Part shown: positions 61,787 through 64,000 of the stretch, piece by piece
How positions within the stretch are numbered: the stretch's first letter is position 1
Layout of the letters: the number at the start of each line of letters is the position of its first letter
Translations under genes and position numbers: made by a program
Assembly: GCA_902801885.1 (NCBI GenBank)
Contig: CADCJX010000005.1
Coordinates: 1 to 64,000, forward strand
Length of the DNA: 64,000 bases
Source of the DNA: an uncultured Bacteroidia bacterium
Lineage (GTDB): Bacteria; Bacteroidota; Bacteroidia; Bacteroidales; UBA932
Direction of reading: 5' to 3'
The notes under the pieces: generated by a model
Database searches by the model: none
What the model was told of the DNA's origin: nothing
The model's input: only the letters and a program-made list of their open reading frames with translations

Positions 61787-64000
61787 ATGAGTAAAGCATT
61801 AAGATTCTTCGCGATTCTTTCGCTGCTTCTCCCGCTCGGTCTCCGCTCGTTCGAGGCCAGCGCCCAGCAGTCGAACAGGATCACGGTGACCACTGTTGTC
61901 AAAGACAACGTGGGTGCTCTCCCCGGAGTCGGAGTCGTGGTCAAGGGAACGACCAACGGCACCATGACCGACGAGAACGGATCGGCAACGCTGAACAATG
62001 TGCCCGCCAATGGGACAATCGTAGTCTCCTATCTTGGTTACACTACGGTTGAAGTTCCGGTCAACGGCCGCGCACAGATTGCAGTGACCATGGAAGAGGA
62101 CGCCCTCGCCCTTGAGGAAACGGTTGTCGTCGGATACGGCGTACAGAAGAAGGTCAACCTGACCGGTTCTGTCTCCGCTGTCGATTTCGACAAGGTAGCG
62201 ACCAAGTCACGTCCTATCGTCAACGCCTCCCAGGCTCTCACCGATGCATCCCCTGGTCTGCAGGTCATGCAGAGCCGCGGTATGCCTGGTGACGAAGGTA
62301 TTTCCATGAATGTACGTGGTATCGGTACCCTCAACTCTTCCGGTCCCCTCGTGCTCGTGGACGGTATTGAGCAGGGTATTAACAGTGTCAACCCTGCCGA
62401 TATTGCCAACGTTTCCATCCTTAAGGATGCTGCCTCCTGCGCCATCTACGGTAACAGGGGTGCTAACGGTGTTATCCTCGTGACCACCAAGAATGGAAGC
62501 AAGGACGGAAAGGTCTCTGTTACCTATGACGGCAACTTTGCTTATAGCGAACCCTTCAAGGTAATCCACACCATCAGCAGCTACGTGGACTACATGAACC
62601 TTTTCAATGAGGCACGTGAGAACGTCGGTGGAAGCCATATCTACTCCGATTCCAATATCGAGAAGTGGACCGCCGCTTCCAAGGATCCTAACGGAAAACT
62701 ATCTTCCGATCAGGCCTATCCCAACTACGTCGCCTATCCTAACATCGATTGGTGGGATTACATTTATCTGAATAAGTGGCAGCAGACTCACACCGTATCC
62801 ATCAGCGGAAAGGAAAAGAGGAGCGGCTACACCATGAGTTTCGGTTATGTTGACAACCCTGGAATCGTCAGAAATGCTGGTTTCAAGCGCTTCAACGGCC
62901 GTGTCAACCTCTACAGCGATGTGACCGACTGGCTGCGCGTCGGTGCCAGAATCAGTGGCAACCGCACCAACCACGACGTCAGTTCCATGAGCTCCGGCTT
63001 CTTCGGATCCCTCTCCACCCAGAAGATGGTTCCTGCCACCTACCCGATTTACGACGGCAAGTACGGTGCTCCTGAGTGCGACCAGGAAGACCCTCAGTCC
63101 CACAACCCTCTTTGGGATGCCGACGGCAACGTGGGTCATGACTACAGGACAAACCTTGTCACCGACTGGTATGCCCAGGTCAAGTTCCTGAAGCACTTCA
63201 CTTACAACTTCGACTACTACTACACTGACAACCGCCGCGAGAAGAAGACCGCTCCGAAGCCCCTCGGTAAGTATTCCTTCCAGAAGGACACCTACACTAC
63301 CGGTGCCGATGATCCGGCCACCCTGTACACCTACATGTACTACACCCGCAGCAACCAGTACAAGATGGTCAACACCCTGAACTACAACCAGACCTTCGGC
63401 AGCCACGATGTCGCTGCCATGCTCGGTTACGAGGAGCAGGAATATGACTATAGGGTCACTGATGTCAGCAAGCTCGGCCTTACCGACGCTGCCGTCAACG
63501 ACCTTAACAATGCTGCCAACCCTTACAGCACATCTGGTTATGGAAACGGTTATACTGCCCGTTCCTGGTTCGGCCGTGTCAATTACTCCTTCAAGAACCG
63601 TTACCTCTTCGAGGCTAACTTCCGTTATGACGGTTCTTCACGCTTCGCTCCGGATTATCGTTGGGGTTTCTTCCCTTCATTCTCTGCAGGTTGGAAGATC
63701 AGCGACGAACCTTGGTTCAATGTCAACAATATCAACAACCTGAAGCTCAGGGCATCATGGGGTAAGCTCGGCAACAACTCCGTCGGTTACTATGCATGGC
63801 AGAGTGTTTACAACGGAGCCAACTATGCAGCCGGATCCGCTTCAGCCAACGGTATCGCCATTACTTCCCTTGCCAATGACAAGATCCAGTGGGAGGAGAC
63901 CGCAGTCACCAACCTCGGTCTTGACTTCGGCTTCTTCAACGGACGTCTCTCCGGTAGCATTGACGCTTACAACAAGCTCACTACAGGTATCCTTTATGCC
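61787..64000 (+). CDS. SusC/RagA-type TonB-dependent receptor (3' end outside the window)
   Basis: The frame is open from ATG 61787 to the window end, 738 codons without a stop. A signal peptide ends near SFEASA (about residue 26). A carboxypeptidase-like regulatory domain (about 31-105: GVVVKGTTNGTMTDENGSA) is followed by the TonB-linked signature EETVVVGYGVQKK and a plug domain (VRGIGTLNSSGPLVLVDGI, ILKDAASCAIYGNRGANGVI). Barrel strands follow. It should import oligosaccharides with a SusD partner expected just beyond the window, and forms the core of a polysaccharide utilisation locus with the GH43 gene. Confidence 0.95.
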   Translation, partial: MSKALRFFAILSLLLPLGLRSFEASAQQSNRITVTTVVKDNVGALPGVGVVVKGTTNGTMTDENGSATLNNVPANGTIVVSYLGYTTVEVPVNGRAQIAVTMEEDALALEETVVVGYGVQKKVNLTGSVSAVDFDKVATKSRPIVNASQALTDASPGLQVMQSRGMPGDEGISMNVRGIGTLNSSGPLVLVDGIEQGINSVNPADIANVSILKDAASCAIYGNRGANGVILVTTKNGSKDGKVSVTYDGNFAYSEPFKVIHTISSYVDYMNLFNEARENVGGSHIYSDSNIEKWTAASKDPNGKLSSDQAYPNYVAYPNIDWWDYIYLNKWQQTHTVSISGKEKRSGYTMSFGYVDNPGIVRNAGFKRFNGRVNLYSDVTDWLRVGARISGNRTNHDVSSMSSGFFGSLSTQKMVPATYPIYDGKYGAPECDQEDPQSHNPLWDADGNVGHDYRTNLVTDWYAQVKFLKHFTYNFDYYYTDNRREKKTAPKPLGKYSFQKDTYTTGADDPATLYTYMYYTRSNQYKMVNTLNYNQTFGSHDVAAMLGYEEQEYDYRVTDVSKLGLTDAAVNDLNNAANPYSTSGYGNGYTARSWFGRVNYSFKNRYLFEANFRYDGSSRFAPDYRWGFFPSFSAGWKISDEPWFNVNNINNLKLRASWGKLGNNSVGYYAWQSVYNGANYAAGSASANGIAITSLANDKIQWEETAVTNLGLDFGFFNGRLSGSIDAYNKLTTGILYA

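Noticed and set aside
1-64000. CRISPR arrays, rRNA genes, plasmid or chromosomal origin
   Set aside because: No regularly spaced repeats, no rRNA sequence, and no DnaA-box cluster or dnaA gene were seen. The gyrA location alone does not mark an origin.

Overview
The window looks like a chromosomal segment from a member of the Bacteroidota, order Bacteroidales (inference). Support comes from a SusC-type TonB receptor, a fimbrillin/vWA pair, an IntDOT-like tyrosine recombinase, KorAB, two OmpH/Skp-like proteins, an N-acyl-ornithine type arginine pathway, and many promoters with the Bacteroidota -7 box TAnnTTTG close to starts. No usable Shine-Dalgarno pattern is evident. Protein families resemble Rikenellaceae or uncultured relatives, but the sequence alone does not fix a genus.

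Layout. 1-4.3 kb: a 58-aa peptide, a fimbrillin-like lipoprotein and a vWA protein, closed by a strong terminator. 4.4-7.2 kb: a PD-(D/E)XK transposase-family gene and a tyrosine recombinase, with repeat-rich DNA around them. 7.2-10.2 kb: a minus-strand operon (AI-2E permease, esterase, D-2-hydroxyacid dehydrogenase). 10.3-18.1 kb: a 42-aa ORF behind an operator-like palindrome, clpC, gyrA, a TPR protein and a TlpA-like lipoprotein. 18.1-18.75 kb: hairpin-rich non-coding DNA and tRNA-His. 18.8-33.3 kb: housekeeping and envelope genes (phoH, a Fur-family gene, trxB, bamD, rpoZ, recN, LysM protein, glycosyltransferase, OmpH-like, pdxJ, nadK, uppS, bamA, OmpH/Skp). 33.5-43.6 kb: korAB, gdhA, a degenerate M49 peptidase-like lipoprotein, and a DASS carboxylate transporter followed by two tandem paralogous outer-membrane barrels. 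43.6-47.4 kb, minus strand: guaA, a second GuaA-like protein without glutaminase, and a CE15-like esterase. 47.5-56.4 kb: a nine-gene arginine operon (argR, GNAT, argG, argC, argD, argF', argB, argE, argH). 56.5-59.2 kb: typA, a YceD/DUF177 gene, rpmF and tRNA-Arg. 59.5-64 kb: the start of an apparent polysaccharide utilisation locus (metallophosphoesterase, GH43, truncated SusC).

The most unusual signal is a ~99-bp repeat present in the same reading frame inside both argC and argD (about 90% identical). It adds the same ~33 residues at what should be surface loops of two unrelated enzymes, resembling the protein-coding palindromic elements known from Rickettsia. A second signal is the octamer TGAATATG/CATATTCA, seen at least 25 times by eye where about 2 are expected. 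Others are an inverted copy of the tRNA-His 3' end beside the gene, a glutaminase-less GuaA paralogue, a cysteine-free Fur-family protein, and operator-like palindromes at two promoters.
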